A stretch of DNA of 64,000 nucleotides from an uncultured Anaeromusa sp. (GCF_963668665.1 NZ_OY764902.1:2556001-2620000), one strand, 5' to 3'; positions 53,089-62,458 are shown, counted from the first letter of the stretch. The notes: generated by a model from the letters alone, not told the origin. A program made the numbers and translations.

Positions 53089-56000
53089 ATGGCTAAGTTT
53101 TTTATCGAACGGCCGATTTTTGCTATCGTGCTGTCGTTACTCATTACGATTGCAGGTCTGCTGGCAGCAGCACAGCTGCCTGTGGCGCAATACCCCAATA
53201 TTTCGCCGCCGATTGTATCGGTGAGTGCAACGTATCAAGGGGCCAATGCGGACGTTGTTAACCAGTCTGTAGCTCAGATTGTGGAAGACAAAATAAATGG
53301 CGCTGAAGGCATGGTTTATATGTCTTCCACAAGTTCTGACGCCGGTTCCTATTCGCTGAGTGTGCAATTTGAATCAGGAAAAAACTCAGATATGGCGTCG
53401 GTACAGACCCAAAGTCGTGTCTCGGAGGCAACGCCTGGGCTGCCTGTAAGCGTTCAGGACATAGGGGTGAGTACCCGTAAGGCTTCGCAGGACACGGCGA
53501 TGGTGTTTACCCTGTGGTCAGAGGAAAATCTATATGATCGTAATTTTCTCAAAAACTACGGGAGTATTTTTATTATCGATGAACTGAAACGAATTTCCGG
53601 CGTAGGCGATATTATGGCTTTTGGTGCGGACTACAGCATGCGAATTTGGCTGCAGCCCGAAAAAATGGCGCGCCTTGGAATTTCTACATCGGAAGTAAAA
53701 ACCGCCGTGGAAAATCAAAACAAACAGGCCGCATCCGGCAGTCTGGGGCAAATGCCTATGGCCGGAAAGCAGGAGCATCAGTATTCAACAAGAGTAAAAG
53801 GCCGTTTGGAAGACCCCAAAGAATTTGAAAATATCATTGTTCGGGCCCAAGGGGACGGTTCTTTTGTGCGGCTGAAGGATATTGCCCGGGTCGAGCTGGG
53901 CAGTAAAGAATATACTTTTTCCAGCGAATTGAACGGCCATCCGGCTGCCGGGTTTGCCATCAAGCTGACCAGTGATGCCAATGCGCTGCAAACGGTGGGC
54001 GAGGTTAAAGCAACCCTGGATCGTTTGGCACAAGACTTTCCCGCAGGGATGAAGTATACGACCGTTGTGGACAATACGCGCTTTGTGGATGAGTCCATTG
54101 CGGAAGTGGCCAAAAGCTTTGCCGAAGCCATGTTCCTGGTGGTATTGGTAGTGTTTCTCTTCTTGCAGAGCTGGCGGGCGACTTTGATTCCCATGCTGGC
54201 TATTCCAGTATCGTTAATTGGTACCTTTGGGGCTTTTGTGTTGCTTGGGTTTACGATTAATACGCTTACTTTGTTTGCGATGGTACTGGCTATTGGCCTG
54301 GTAGTTGACGATGCTATTGTTGTTATTGAAGCAGTGGAACATCATATGCGATATAAAGGACTTTCGCCTGTCGAGGCTACGAAAATGGCCATGTCCGAAG
54401 TGTCTGGTCCGGTAGTAGCCATTGCCTTCGTGCTGGCGTCGGTATTTATTCCGGTAGCTTTTTTTGGCGGTATGATGGGGATTTTGTATCGGCAATTTGC
54501 GTTGACAATTGCGGTGTCCATGGCGTTGTCGGCGATTGTCGCCCTCTCGCTGACGCCGGCCTTGTGTACGCTGCTTTTAAAACCCCATGATCCCCAGGCG
54601 CATCAAGGAAGATTGGGCCGGTTTTTTGAAGCTTTTAATGAATGGTTCGAACGTAAGACAGAAGGTTATGGCCGGCGTCTGGGCGGGATTATTCCGCGGG
54701 CGCGCTTGTGCATTATGCTGCTGGCGGGGCTGATCGGCATGCTGGGGGTATTATTTTCCTTTGTTCCCAGTTCCTTTGTTCCTGATGAAGATCAGGGACG
54801 GTATATGGTTTCGGTATCATTGCCGGAGTCAACTTCCTTGAATCGAACAGCCGAGTTCATGTCAGAGGTGGTATCGGTCATTCGCAAACAGCATGGTGTG
54901 GACAATGTCATGGCAGTTTCCGGTTTTGATCTGATGGGAGGCACTGCCAAAGCCAATGGCGGTACTATTTTCGTTTCTTTGACACCTTGGTCGGAGCGAA
55001 CCAGCGAACAAACGCAGGTGAAAAATCTGGTCAAGCAAGCCTTTGCCAGTGGCGCACAATTAGCAGGGGGGAATGTGCTTCCCTTCGCGCCGCCAGCCTT
55101 GCCAGGCTTAGGCAGCGTAGGCGGTTATACCTTTATGCTGGAAGACCGCAGCGGGGGCACGCTGGAAAATCTGGATGCAGTTACAAGGCGTTTTATTGCC
55201 GCTGTTAAGGAACGTCCGGAAATTGCCTCAGCTACGACTACTTTTACCACCGATACGCCTGGGTATGAATTTGAGGTGGACCGCGCAAAGGCGGAAAAAA
55301 TGGGCGTTGATGTAAATGATATTTTCTCAACAATGCAGGTATTCCTGGGGGGGCTGCAGATTAACGATTTCAACAAATACGGACGCAGCTACAAGGTTAT
55401 TGCTCAGGCGGAGGCGCCTTTCCGCGGCGATGTGGACGCCTTGCGTTATCTCTTTGTAAAAAGCTCAAACAATACGATGGTGCCTCTGAATACGCTGGTG
55501 ACGCCGCGCAAAACCAAATCGGCAGCCAATATTACCCGTTATAATGGCTACAAGGCCGTAAAAATCAACGGCACCCAGGCTGTTGGCTACAGCTCCGGGC
55601 AGGCCATGACAGCTTTAGACGAAGTAGCCAAGGAAGTGCTGCCAAGCGGCTACACTTATGAATGGTCGGGCCAAAGTCGTGAGGAGAAGGTTTCCGGAGG
55701 CAGAGCTCCGGTTGTGTTTGGTCTGGCTCTTGTTTTCGTCTTCTTGTGCTTGGCGGCGCTTTATGAAAGCTGGAGCGTGCCTTTTGCGGTGCTGCTTTCG
55801 GTGCCCACGGGTATTTTTGGCGCCTTCTTGTTCCAATATCTCTTCAGCCAAGAAAACAATATTTATATGCAGATTGGCTTGGTTATGCTGATTGGTTTAG
55901 CCGCGAAGAATGCAATTTTGATTGTAGAATTTGCTAAAGTGCGCTTCGATAAAGGCATGCCCCTTATGGAAGCGGCTATTGAAGCGGCTAAGCTGCGCTT

Positions 56001-56226
56001 GCGTCCTATTTTGATGACTTCTTTCGCCTTTATTATCGGCTGCTTGCCCTTGATGATTGCCACAGGCGCTGGCGCCGGTGCGAGAAATTCCATGGGGACG
56101 GCTGTTGTGGGCGGTATGCTCATGGCTACGGCGTTGGGGATTTTTATCATTCCCGTATTGTTCGTGGTGGTAGAGAAACTCACGGCGCGCTTTGAAGCTT
56201 GGCGCAGTCACTTTTTGAAACGGTAA
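53089..56226 (+). CDS. RND efflux transporter, AcrB/HAE1 family
   Basis: 1045 residues, full length. It starts AKFFIERPIFAIVLSLLITIAG with the first helix, then two large periplasmic loops and two groups of helices. The proton-relay Asp pair is in LVVDDAIVVIEAVEHHM of helix 4. Conserved GMMGILYRQFALTIAVSMALS and the second-half LIGLAAKNAILIVEFAK are present. It is a proton-driven drug and bile/solvent-type exporter. AGGAGGAATCAGC precedes the ATG, 24 bases after the adaptor. Confidence 0.96.
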   Translation: MAKFFIERPIFAIVLSLLITIAGLLAAAQLPVAQYPNISPPIVSVSATYQGANADVVNQSVAQIVEDKINGAEGMVYMSSTSSDAGSYSLSVQFESGKNSDMASVQTQSRVSEATPGLPVSVQDIGVSTRKASQDTAMVFTLWSEENLYDRNFLKNYGSIFIIDELKRISGVGDIMAFGADYSMRIWLQPEKMARLGISTSEVKTAVENQNKQAASGSLGQMPMAGKQEHQYSTRVKGRLEDPKEFENIIVRAQGDGSFVRLKDIARVELGSKEYTFSSELNGHPAAGFAIKLTSDANALQTVGEVKATLDRLAQDFPAGMKYTTVVDNTRFVDESIAEVAKSFAEAMFLVVLVVFLFLQSWRATLIPMLAIPVSLIGTFGAFVLLGFTINTLTLFAMVLAIGLVVDDAIVVIEAVEHHMRYKGLSPVEATKMAMSEVSGPVVAIAFVLASVFIPVAFFGGMMGILYRQFALTIAVSMALSAIVALSLTPALCTLLLKPHDPQAHQGRLGRFFEAFNEWFERKTEGYGRRLGGIIPRARLCIMLLAGLIGMLGVLFSFVPSSFVPDEDQGRYMVSVSLPESTSLNRTAEFMSEVVSVIRKQHGVDNVMAVSGFDLMGGTAKANGGTIFVSLTPWSERTSEQTQVKNLVKQAFASGAQLAGGNVLPFAPPALPGLGSVGGYTFMLEDRSGGTLENLDAVTRRFIAAVKERPEIASATTTFTTDTPGYEFEVDRAKAEKMGVDVNDIFSTMQVFLGGLQINDFNKYGRSYKVIAQAEAPFRGDVDALRYLFVKSSNNTMVPLNTLVTPRKTKSAANITRYNGYKAVKINGTQAVGYSSGQAMTALDEVAKEVLPSGYTYEWSGQSREEKVSGGRAPVVFGLALVFVFLCLAALYESWSVPFAVLLSVPTGIFGAFLFQYLFSQENNIYMQIGLVMLIGLAAKNAILIVEFAKVRFDKGMPLMEAAIEAAKLRLRPILMTSFAFIIGCLPLMIATGAGAGARNSMGTAVVGGMLMATALGIFIIPVLFVVVEKLTARFEAWRSHFLKR

Positions 56227-56236
56227 TTTTATAACG

Positions 56237-56280
56237 AAGCGGTGTTTGCGCTCTGTTTTTACGGCGTAAACACCGCTTTT
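56237..56280 (+). terminator. Terminator of the efflux operon
   Basis: Imperfect stem of about 13 bp (AAGCGGTGTTT... with GTAAACACCGCTT), 12-base loop, T-run. Confidence 0.82.
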
Positions 56281-56376
56281 GCAAGTAACTTCCGCTTCGG
56301 TTGCTTATCCCTTAGCAAAGCCATATGGTATAATAGAGCCTAGGATGGAATGCATCTGCAGGAGGAGGGAAGGCCG

Positions 56377-57006
56377 GTGGAAGAACGTGTGAATGCGCTT
56401 ACCCATGGCGTGGGTGCGGCGTTAGCTGCGGCTGGGTTGGTGTTTTTAGTGGTATCAGCTTATGTGTATGGGGGGCTGTGGCATGTAGTTAGCTTCAGCA
56501 TTTATGGAGCGTCTCTTGTCTTGTTATATTTAGCGTCTACGCTGTATCACAGCTTTCAGAATGAGAAACGAAAACATCGCCTGCGTATTTTCGATCATGC
56601 GGCGATTTATTTGCTCATTGCCGGTACATACACGCCCTTTGCGCTGGTGGTGCTGCATGGCTTGCTTGGCTGGACCATTTTTAGCATCGTCTGGGGCTTG
56701 GCGGCGGTGGGGATTATTTTTCAGCTCTTTTTTGTCAATCGGTTTAAAAAGACGGCTACTCTTTGTTATTTGTTTATGGGCTGGCTGATCGTCTTCTTTT
56801 TACAGCCCTTGGCGGCGGCCTTAGCGCCGGAGGGCCTGTTCTGGCTGGCTTTTGGCGGTGTGCTTTATACAGTGGGGGCGGTGTTTTATCTTTTTAAACG
56901 GATTCCTTACAATCACGCGGTTTGGCATGTGTTTGTCATGGGCGGCAGCGCCGCTCACTTTATAGCGGTAGCGCAATATGTGCTGCCTATTGCTGTTGCC
57001 CCTTAA
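56377..57006 (+). CDS. Hemolysin III family / PAQR-like membrane protein
   Basis: 209 residues from GTG 56377; AGGAGGAGG eight bases upstream decides against the ATG at 56350. Seven hydrophobic helices. Family motifs: ERVNALTHGVGAALA, SLVLLYLASTLYHSF, RIFDHAAIYLLIAGTYTPFAL (metal-binding Asp/His) and AVWHVFVMGGSAAHFIAV. Relatives are called hemolysin III or YqfA; the role is unclear and the hemolysin name is historical. Confidence 0.9.
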   Translation: MEERVNALTHGVGAALAAAGLVFLVVSAYVYGGLWHVVSFSIYGASLVLLYLASTLYHSFQNEKRKHRLRIFDHAAIYLLIAGTYTPFALVVLHGLLGWTIFSIVWGLAAVGIIFQLFFVNRFKKTATLCYLFMGWLIVFFLQPLAAALAPEGLFWLAFGGVLYTVGAVFYLFKRIPYNHAVWHVFVMGGSAAHFIAVAQYVLPIAVAP

Positions 57007-57025
57007 AAAGAACCTGCAAGTACGC

Positions 57026-57088
57026 AAGAATAGGTAAAAGGCCGTTGAGAAAAGAACTTATTTTCTCAACGGCCTTTTACCTATTCTT
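57026..57088. terminator. Bidirectional terminator with 28-bp perfect stem
   Basis: Arms 57026-57053 and 57061-57088 are perfect complements with a 7-base loop. It lies between the convergent hemolysin III and charged-protein genes and touches the latter's stop. Confidence 0.9.
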
Positions 57089-57089
57089 T

Positions 57090-57464
57090 TTATTTCAATA
57101 CAGCGGCGACTACAATAGCGGCAATGGTTCGCATTTCGTTTTCGTGGCGCTCGTTTTCCAGACGCTGCCGCTCGTGCCACGCTTCTTGACTTTCGTGATG
57201 ATGGCGGCGCATGGCTTCCGCATGACGGCGCTGTTCGGCACGCTCACGCTCGTGGCGTTCGCGTTCCATGCGTTCTCTGTGTTCTCGTTCCTTGCGCTCA
57301 TGGCGCTCGCGTTCCTGGCGGTCATGCTCAAACTGCTCGTCTTGCTGTCTCATCTCTTTGCGGTCGTGATGTGCCGGAGAAGCCTCAATTGTTGCCGCCC
57401 CAATGCCGAATTGGATGATTCCAGCCAGTGCTAGAAAGACTGCTTTTTTTGCTATGTTATTCAT
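57090..57464 (-). CDS. Exported highly charged His/Arg/Glu-rich protein
   Basis: 124 residues. A signal peptide (about 1-28, ending TIEASPA) is followed by about 80 residues composed almost only of Glu, Arg, His, Gln and Lys in RERHERKEREHRERMER-like register, which would form one long charged helix. The end (RTIAAIVVAAVLK) is hydrophobic. Low-complexity, so homology is not informative. It could be a metal-buffering or envelope-spacer protein; neither can be shown. GGGGGATTC precedes the ATG. Confidence 0.75.
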   Translation of the reverse strand: MNNIAKKAVFLALAGIIQFGIGAATIEASPAHHDRKEMRQQDEQFEHDRQERERHERKEREHRERMERERHERERAEQRRHAEAMRRHHHESQEAWHERQRLENERHENEMRTIAAIVVAAVLK

Positions 57465-57667
57465 GGTGAATCCCCCTCATGCTTTATTGAACTTAGTTTA
57501 GCGTAATCTTGTTACAGCTTGGTTACAAAAAGATGACTGTCAAAACACAAATCGGTCAAAAAAATATGCAAATTATTTTCTATTATCATCAATTTACCCC
57601 TTTCTTATTTTACCGAAGTAAAGTAAAATAAAGGAGCCGATAAAAAAGACTAGAACGGAGGGTTTTC

Positions 57668-58450
57668 ATGAAACGAATTATTTCTGTAGTATTGTTGCTG
57701 GTGATGGCAGGGGTATTGTTTGCTGGTTGTGGCAGCACAACTAAAACGGAGCCTGCCAAGAAAAAGATTGTCATTGGCTTAGATGACAATTTTCCGCCGA
57801 TGGGCTTCAAAGATGAAAAGAACAATATTGTTGGCTTTGATATTGATATGGCCAAAGAAGCGGCCAAACGCTTGGGCATCGAAGTGGAATTTAAGGGTAT
57901 CGACTGGAGCAGTAAAGAAGCCGAGCTGAACAGCAAGCGTATTGATGCGCTCTGGAACGGCATGAATATCACGGAAGAACGTAAGAAAAACGTGCTTTTC
58001 AGCGATCCTTACATGGAAAGCAAGCAATTGATCTTTGTCCTGGCTAATTCTCCAATTAAAAGTGCCGCTGATCTTAAGGGCAAGGTGGTTGGCGTACAAC
58101 AGTCCAGCATTGGTGAAGAAGTGGTTACTAAGGATGAAAAATTAAAAGCGACTTTGAAAGATTTCAAAAAATATCCGGACTGTGTAGCCGCCTTTATGGA
58201 TCTGAAAACAGGTCGTTTGGATGCGGTTGTAACCGATGAAATTCTTGGACGTTATTACATGTCCAAAGAAGCCGGGGCGTATATTGCGATTGAACAGCCC
58301 TTGGGCGAAGTCGGTGTTTATGGCGTGGGCTTCCGGAAGGATGACAAAGAACTGCGCGACAAAGTGCAGAACGTACTGAATGAAATGAAAAAAGACGGAA
58401 CCTCAGCGAAAATTTCGCAAAAATGGTTTGGCGCCGATATCGTAAAATAA
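57668..58450 (+). CDS. Amino-acid ABC transporter substrate-binding lipoprotein (orphan)
   Basis: 260 residues. Lipobox LFAGC with Cys near residue 21. Family 3 binding protein: KIVIGLDDNFPPMGF, GFDIDMAKEAAKRLG, IDALWNGMNITEERKK, VLFSDPYMESKQLIFV. Polar amino acid or a derivative is the likely ligand. Unlike the protein at 40815 it has no permease or ATPase beside it and may feed a transporter encoded elsewhere. GGAGGGTTTTC precedes the ATG. Confidence 0.9.
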   Translation: MKRIISVVLLLVMAGVLFAGCGSTTKTEPAKKKIVIGLDDNFPPMGFKDEKNNIVGFDIDMAKEAAKRLGIEVEFKGIDWSSKEAELNSKRIDALWNGMNITEERKKNVLFSDPYMESKQLIFVLANSPIKSAADLKGKVVGVQQSSIGEEVVTKDEKLKATLKDFKKYPDCVAAFMDLKTGRLDAVVTDEILGRYYMSKEAGAYIAIEQPLGEVGVYGVGFRKDDKELRDKVQNVLNEMKKDGTSAKISQKWFGADIVK

Positions 58451-58452
58451 GC

Positions 58453-58490
58453 AAAACGAAAGCCTCCTGCCGACAGGAGGCTTTCGTTTT
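58453..58490 (+). terminator. Terminator after the orphan binding protein
   Basis: 17-bp perfect stem (58453-58469, 58474-58490) with CCGA loop; the last bases are TTTT. Confidence 0.92.
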
Positions 58491-58631
58491 GTGTGGAGTT
58501 CCTTTTTTTGCTGGAAGTTGTACTATAAGAATTCTTCGTATATAATAAAGAAAAAAGATAGTAATGATACGGAGTAGTGTCAGAGGCGCAACATGCGTTT
58601 TCTGGCATTTATTTTTTAAGGGGGAGTTGTT

Positions 58632-59420
58632 ATGAGAAAAGCAAGTTGGTTGGGTCTGGTAGGGTTGTTCCTGGGTTTGTTGCTAGTGGTTGGTTGCGGA
58701 GGGGAACCGCCTAAAGCGGCGGCGCCTGCAGAACTGAACGTATCTGCAGCGGTAAGTATGAAAGACGCACTGGGAGAAATTCAACAGCAGTATCAAAAAA
58801 AGAATCCAAACGTGAAGCTCGTCTTTAATCTGGGCGCCTCCGGTTCGCTGCAAAAGCAAATCGAGCAAGGCGCACCGGCGGATCTCTTTATTTCAGCGGC
58901 TCCTAAGCAAATGGATGAATTGCAGGGCAAAGGGTTGTTGCAACAGCAAACACGGAAGAATTTGCTGGAAAATAAGCTGGTACTGATTGTGCCGCAAAGC
59001 TCCTCGTTAACTATTAAAAACTTTGAGGAACTGGCAGATCCCGCTGTTAAACGCTTGGCCGTAGGGGAGCCGCAAGTAGTGCCAGCGGGGCAATATGCGC
59101 AGCAGGTTTTGAAGAAGCTGAATTTATGGGAGAAATTAGAAGAGCGAATGGTGTTGGCTAAAGATGTGCGTACGGTGCTAACCTATGTGGAAAGCGGTAA
59201 TGCGGACGCCGGTATAGTGTATAAGACCGACGCGGCGGTAAGCACGAAAATCAAAATTATTGCTACTGCTGCCGCGGGAAGCCACCAGCCTATAATTTAT
59301 CCGGCGGCTATACTCGCAAATTCCAAACAGCCCAAGGAAGCGGAAGCTTTCTTGCAATATCTTTTGAGTCCGGAAGCCGCCAAGGTATTTGAAAAATACG
59401 GCTTTACTATGGGTAAATAA
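58632..59420 (+). CDS. modA: Molybdate ABC transporter substrate-binding protein
   Basis: 262 residues, lipoprotein (lipobox LVVGC, Cys near residue 22). ModA-type features: LNVSAAVSMKDALGEI (oxyanion-binding Ser), FNLGASGSLQKQIEQGAPADLFIS (in part), LAVGEPQVVPAGQYAQQ, VLTYVESGNADAGIVYKTD. It captures molybdate or tungstate outside the cytoplasmic membrane. modB and modC are not present in the window. GGGGGAG precedes the ATG. Confidence 0.93.
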   Translation: MRKASWLGLVGLFLGLLLVVGCGGEPPKAAAPAELNVSAAVSMKDALGEIQQQYQKKNPNVKLVFNLGASGSLQKQIEQGAPADLFISAAPKQMDELQGKGLLQQQTRKNLLENKLVLIVPQSSSLTIKNFEELADPAVKRLAVGEPQVVPAGQYAQQVLKKLNLWEKLEERMVLAKDVRTVLTYVESGNADAGIVYKTDAAVSTKIKIIATAAAGSHQPIIYPAAILANSKQPKEAEAFLQYLLSPEAAKVFEKYGFTMGK

Positions 59421-59435
59421 GCTATAAGTAAAAGC

Positions 59436-59993
59436 CTATGAATCGATAAGCTTGGCGGCGCTGGCAGCCTGGATGAAGTGTTGACAAGTTTCTGCGTCAT
59501 AGTTGCAAAAAGTGACGCTTTCTAACGGCGTGTCCAGACGAAGAAAAAAGTCAATGGCTGTTTGCAAGAGGATTTGTGCGCAACGGTCTTTGGGAAAGCC
59601 GAAGATGCCGGAGCTGATAGCAGGCATGGACACACTGCGCAGATTGTAGAGATGTCCTAAAAAGAGGACATTTTCAACTGCCTGTCGCAGTTTGCATTCT
59701 TCGTCGCCTTCACCCCAGCGGGGACCGACGGTGTGGATGACGAATTTAGCAGGCAGCAAACCGCCGTCGGTGATGACCGCGTGGCTGACAGGAAGAGAGC
59801 CGATTTTTTTGATGAGTTCTTGACTTTGTTTTTGAATGGCAGAACCTCCGGCGCGGGCGATGGCTAAGGCGGCGCCGCCGCCGTGCCGTAAATGGCTGTT
59901 GGCCGGATTGACGATGGCATCGGTTGTTTCAGCGGTGATGTCGCCTTGTTTAATCTGCAGCATTTTTCCACGGGGAAGAATTATGGTATGCAT
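59436..59993 (-). CDS. Macro-domain protein (ADP-ribose binding/hydrolase)
   Basis: 185 residues. A complete macro domain: IKQGDITAETTDAIVNPANS, GGGAALAIARAGG, VIHTVGPRWGEG and MPAISSGIFGFPKDRCA. Such stand-alone domains remove ADP-ribose from proteins, deacetylate O-acetyl-ADP-ribose or bind ADP-ribose. AAGGAGGAATAAC precedes the ATG. It starts 12 bases after the GH18 gene, so the two are cotranscribed. Confidence 0.92.
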   Translation of the reverse strand: MHTIILPRGKMLQIKQGDITAETTDAIVNPANSHLRHGGGAALAIARAGGSAIQKQSQELIKKIGSLPVSHAVITDGGLLPAKFVIHTVGPRWGEGDEECKLRQAVENVLFLGHLYNLRSVSMPAISSGIFGFPKDRCAQILLQTAIDFFLRLDTPLESVTFCNYDAETCQHFIQAASAAKLIDS

Positions 59994-60005
59994 GTTATTC
60001 CTCCT

Positions 60006-61025
60006 TTATGGCAGCAAGGGCCAAATATCGGGTGTTTCAAAGCCTAAACGCCAGCAGGCCGCTCCGGCTAACTGGTAGGTATGAATCAATGCGGTTTTCA
60101 AGGCCAGAGAGTCTTTGCTTTCAACCCAAATATGATAATATTTGCCGTCTTCTTCATACTCTAGGTAAGACAGACCGTAGTCAGAGCGCCATTGGGGCTG
60201 AATATTGTGCGTCTGTATTACGGCATTTACATCCTCCATAAAAAAGGTTTTTCCTTTAGCGGTTACTTTGCCTTGTTCCTCGGTGTGTTCCCAACGTTTT
60301 GTATAAAAGGGGATGCCGAGGAACAATTTATTTGCCGGAACTTCTTGTAAGGTTTTTTGCAGATTCTTTTCTACCCAGGGGAGCGAGGCTACAGGCGCCC
60401 CGGGGGTGCTGGTAGCCCACTGCTCGTCGTAGGTCATGACCATAACATAATCGACAATTGCACCTAGCTCCTTGCGGTCATAGCAATGAGACCAAGAGGG
60501 AGTTTCATTCGGGACTGTCACATCAATAGAGATAATCAGATTTTGCTTCTTCAGCGTCGTAGTGAGGTTGCGGATAAATTGAGTAAAGCGGTCGCGGTCT
60601 TCGTCAGCTACATTTTCAAAGTCAATGTTGATGCCGTCGAGTTGGTATTGGGAGGCATAGCGGCTTAGCTGCTGGATGGCGTTGTCCTGCGCAGGAGCCG
60701 AAGCAAGAAACTGACGGGTCCGGTTTGCGTCAAAGCCGTTATCAAATAACGCCCAAACTTGGCAGCCTTTTTGATGGGCTGAGGCAACATAGCCAGCGCT
60801 GCCTTTGGAATGAATGGAGCCGGCAGCGTCAGCCAGAGAAAACCAGGTGGGAGATAAAACTTGTAGACCTTCCCGTACGGGCGCTGTTTCCGAGGTTTCG
60901 GAAAGGCTTTTCACATGATCCCAGGCAAGTGTTAACGGCGGCTGCGCCGAGGCTGAGGCAGGCGACCCTCCCCAGGAGAGCAGCAGCGCTAAGAAAAGAA
61001 AAAAAGCAGAAAACCAAGGGTACAT
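60006..61025 (-). CDS. Exported glycoside hydrolase family 18 protein
   Basis: 339 residues from ATG 61025 (GGGAG upstream); the frame opens to 61097 without a site. Signal peptide about 1-25 ending SPASASA. The catalytic strand reads YQLDGINIDFENV with the D-x-x-x-D-x-E arrangement and the acid Glu (near residue 130), then VMVMTYDEQW, KLFLGIPFYTKRWE. This resembles bacterial spore-cortex/peptidoglycan GH18 proteins of the YdhD/YvbX type more than true chitinases. No LysM domain is seen. Confidence 0.88.
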   Translation of the reverse strand: MYPWFSAFFLFLALLLSWGGSPASASAQPPLTLAWDHVKSLSETSETAPVREGLQVLSPTWFSLADAAGSIHSKGSAGYVASAHQKGCQVWALFDNGFDANRTRQFLASAPAQDNAIQQLSRYASQYQLDGINIDFENVADEDRDRFTQFIRNLTTTLKKQNLIISIDVTVPNETPSWSHCYDRKELGAIVDYVMVMTYDEQWATSTPGAPVASLPWVEKNLQKTLQEVPANKLFLGIPFYTKRWEHTEEQGKVTAKGKTFFMEDVNAVIQTHNIQPQWRSDYGLSYLEYEEDGKYYHIWVESKDSLALKTALIHTYQLAGAACWRLGFETPDIWPLLP

Positions 61026-61250
61026 CGAAAAAACTCCCTTCTCACAATAAACTTGTTTATGTTTCATTATACTTGGTTGTATCCGGAAAAAGAACAAGTT
61101 TCAGAATTGCAACCAAGGTCCTACAGGTATTTTCCGTGAACGGGTTACGCTGGTCAGTCATTATTTGGTATAATATACAAAATAATCAAAAACCATGTTG
61201 CGTGGGGTTGGAGCGGAAAGCCGTAGGAAGAAGGTGAGCGTATCAATTCC

Positions 61251-62369
61251 GTGTTTGCCGTACAAATGAATATCTATTTGACGCTGTTATTGGTAAGCAT
61301 TGCGATTCATGCCTGCCTGAAGCTGGAACGGCGTGAGCAAGGAAATCCTCTCTTCCTGGTATTATTGTTGCTGACTTTGTTGATCTTGGTTTTGGAAACG
61401 TTCAGTGTCTTTTTTGCGGCTCCAGAATATCAAAGAGCTGGTGGTTTTCAAAGAATTATAGAAGTGCTAGGCTTTGCCTTGGCGCCATTGCTTCCTTTTT
61501 GCATTTCTCTATATTCGCAGCAACGTGTTTTTCGATATGATTCCTCTCAAAGTAGAAAATGGTCAAGATTAAGCTTGCCGTTGCTGCTGAATTTGCTGAT
61601 TGCGGCGGTTAGCTACTTATTGTCTCCTTCAACGACAGAAGTAGGTCATGGAGAAGCCCAAAGCCTTTTAGCGTCTTTTTCTTATTTGACTACCGGATTC
61701 TATTATCTGGTAAATTTGCTTGTGATTTATGCGGGACGCTGGAAAGTGACGCGAGAAGAATGCTTGGTGCTGGGAATGCTTTCCGGAAGTCCCTTGCTGT
61801 TCTCTCTTTTTCAGTTATCGCATTTTATCTGGTCTGGGGTAACGATTGCCTTGGTCATTAATTATGTATATATTGTCCATAACCAAGCGAAAAGGGATCC
61901 CTTGACCGGCTTGGCTAACCGCATGGCTTATGAAGAATATTTAGCCGCGTTTCAACGCAAGACAGGCAGGAAATTAGCCGCTCTTAATATTGATCTGGAT
62001 GATTTTAAACAAATTAACGATTCTTTCGGTCACCATGAAGGGGATCGCGCTTTGCAGCTGTTCGCGCAAAGCTTGGCGGCAACCTTTGCCGGCAAAGGCT
62101 TGGCGGTACGTTTGGGCGGGGATGAATTTTTAGTATTGCTGCAGGAAGAAAGACCTGAGGTATTGCAACGGTATGTGGAGGCTTTGCAAGAGAGAATTTT
62201 GACGCATACCCGTCAGCTTCAACTGCCATATACGATTCGTTTCAGCTATGGACTTACTACCTTGGACGAAGGCTATCAAAGCGTGCGCGAAATGGTGGAG
62301 CACAGCGATGCGCTAATGTATGCGAAGAAGCAAGGAAAAGAAGGCAAAGCTAGGAGCAAAACGAGATAG
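61251..62369 (+). CDS. Membrane-bound GGDEF protein (predicted diguanylate cyclase)
   Basis: 372 residues. About six N-terminal hydrophobic helices (residues 1-205) are followed by a GGDEF domain: DPLTGLANRMAYEEYL, ALNIDLDDFKQINDSFGHHEGD, RLGGDEFLVLL (near residue 290), YTIRFSYGLTTL. The signature is intact. The position of the RxxD inhibitory site before GGDEF reads AGKG, so product inhibition at that site is unlikely. GTG start at 61251; ribosome site AAGAAGGTGA is somewhat distant; ATG 61266 is an alternative. Confidence 0.9.
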   Translation: MFAVQMNIYLTLLLVSIAIHACLKLERREQGNPLFLVLLLLTLLILVLETFSVFFAAPEYQRAGGFQRIIEVLGFALAPLLPFCISLYSQQRVFRYDSSQSRKWSRLSLPLLLNLLIAAVSYLLSPSTTEVGHGEAQSLLASFSYLTTGFYYLVNLLVIYAGRWKVTREECLVLGMLSGSPLLFSLFQLSHFIWSGVTIALVINYVYIVHNQAKRDPLTGLANRMAYEEYLAAFQRKTGRKLAALNIDLDDFKQINDSFGHHEGDRALQLFAQSLAATFAGKGLAVRLGGDEFLVLLQEERPEVLQRYVEALQERILTHTRQLQLPYTIRFSYGLTTLDEGYQSVREMVEHSDALMYAKKQGKEGKARSKTR

Positions 62370-62399
62370 CGCTATAGAGTTATGTGGAATTAGGGCAGG

Positions 62400-62428
62400 T
62401 TGTTTTACAAAGTCAGGTATGCTATACT
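62400..62428 (+). promoter_or_regulatory. ssrA promoter
   Basis: TTGTTT at 62400-62405, 17-base spacer, extended -10 TGCTATACT ending at 62428; about 30 bases before the mature 5' end. Confidence 0.7.
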
Positions 62429-62458
62429 TAATTGATCATAATAACTTCGTTGTAATCA

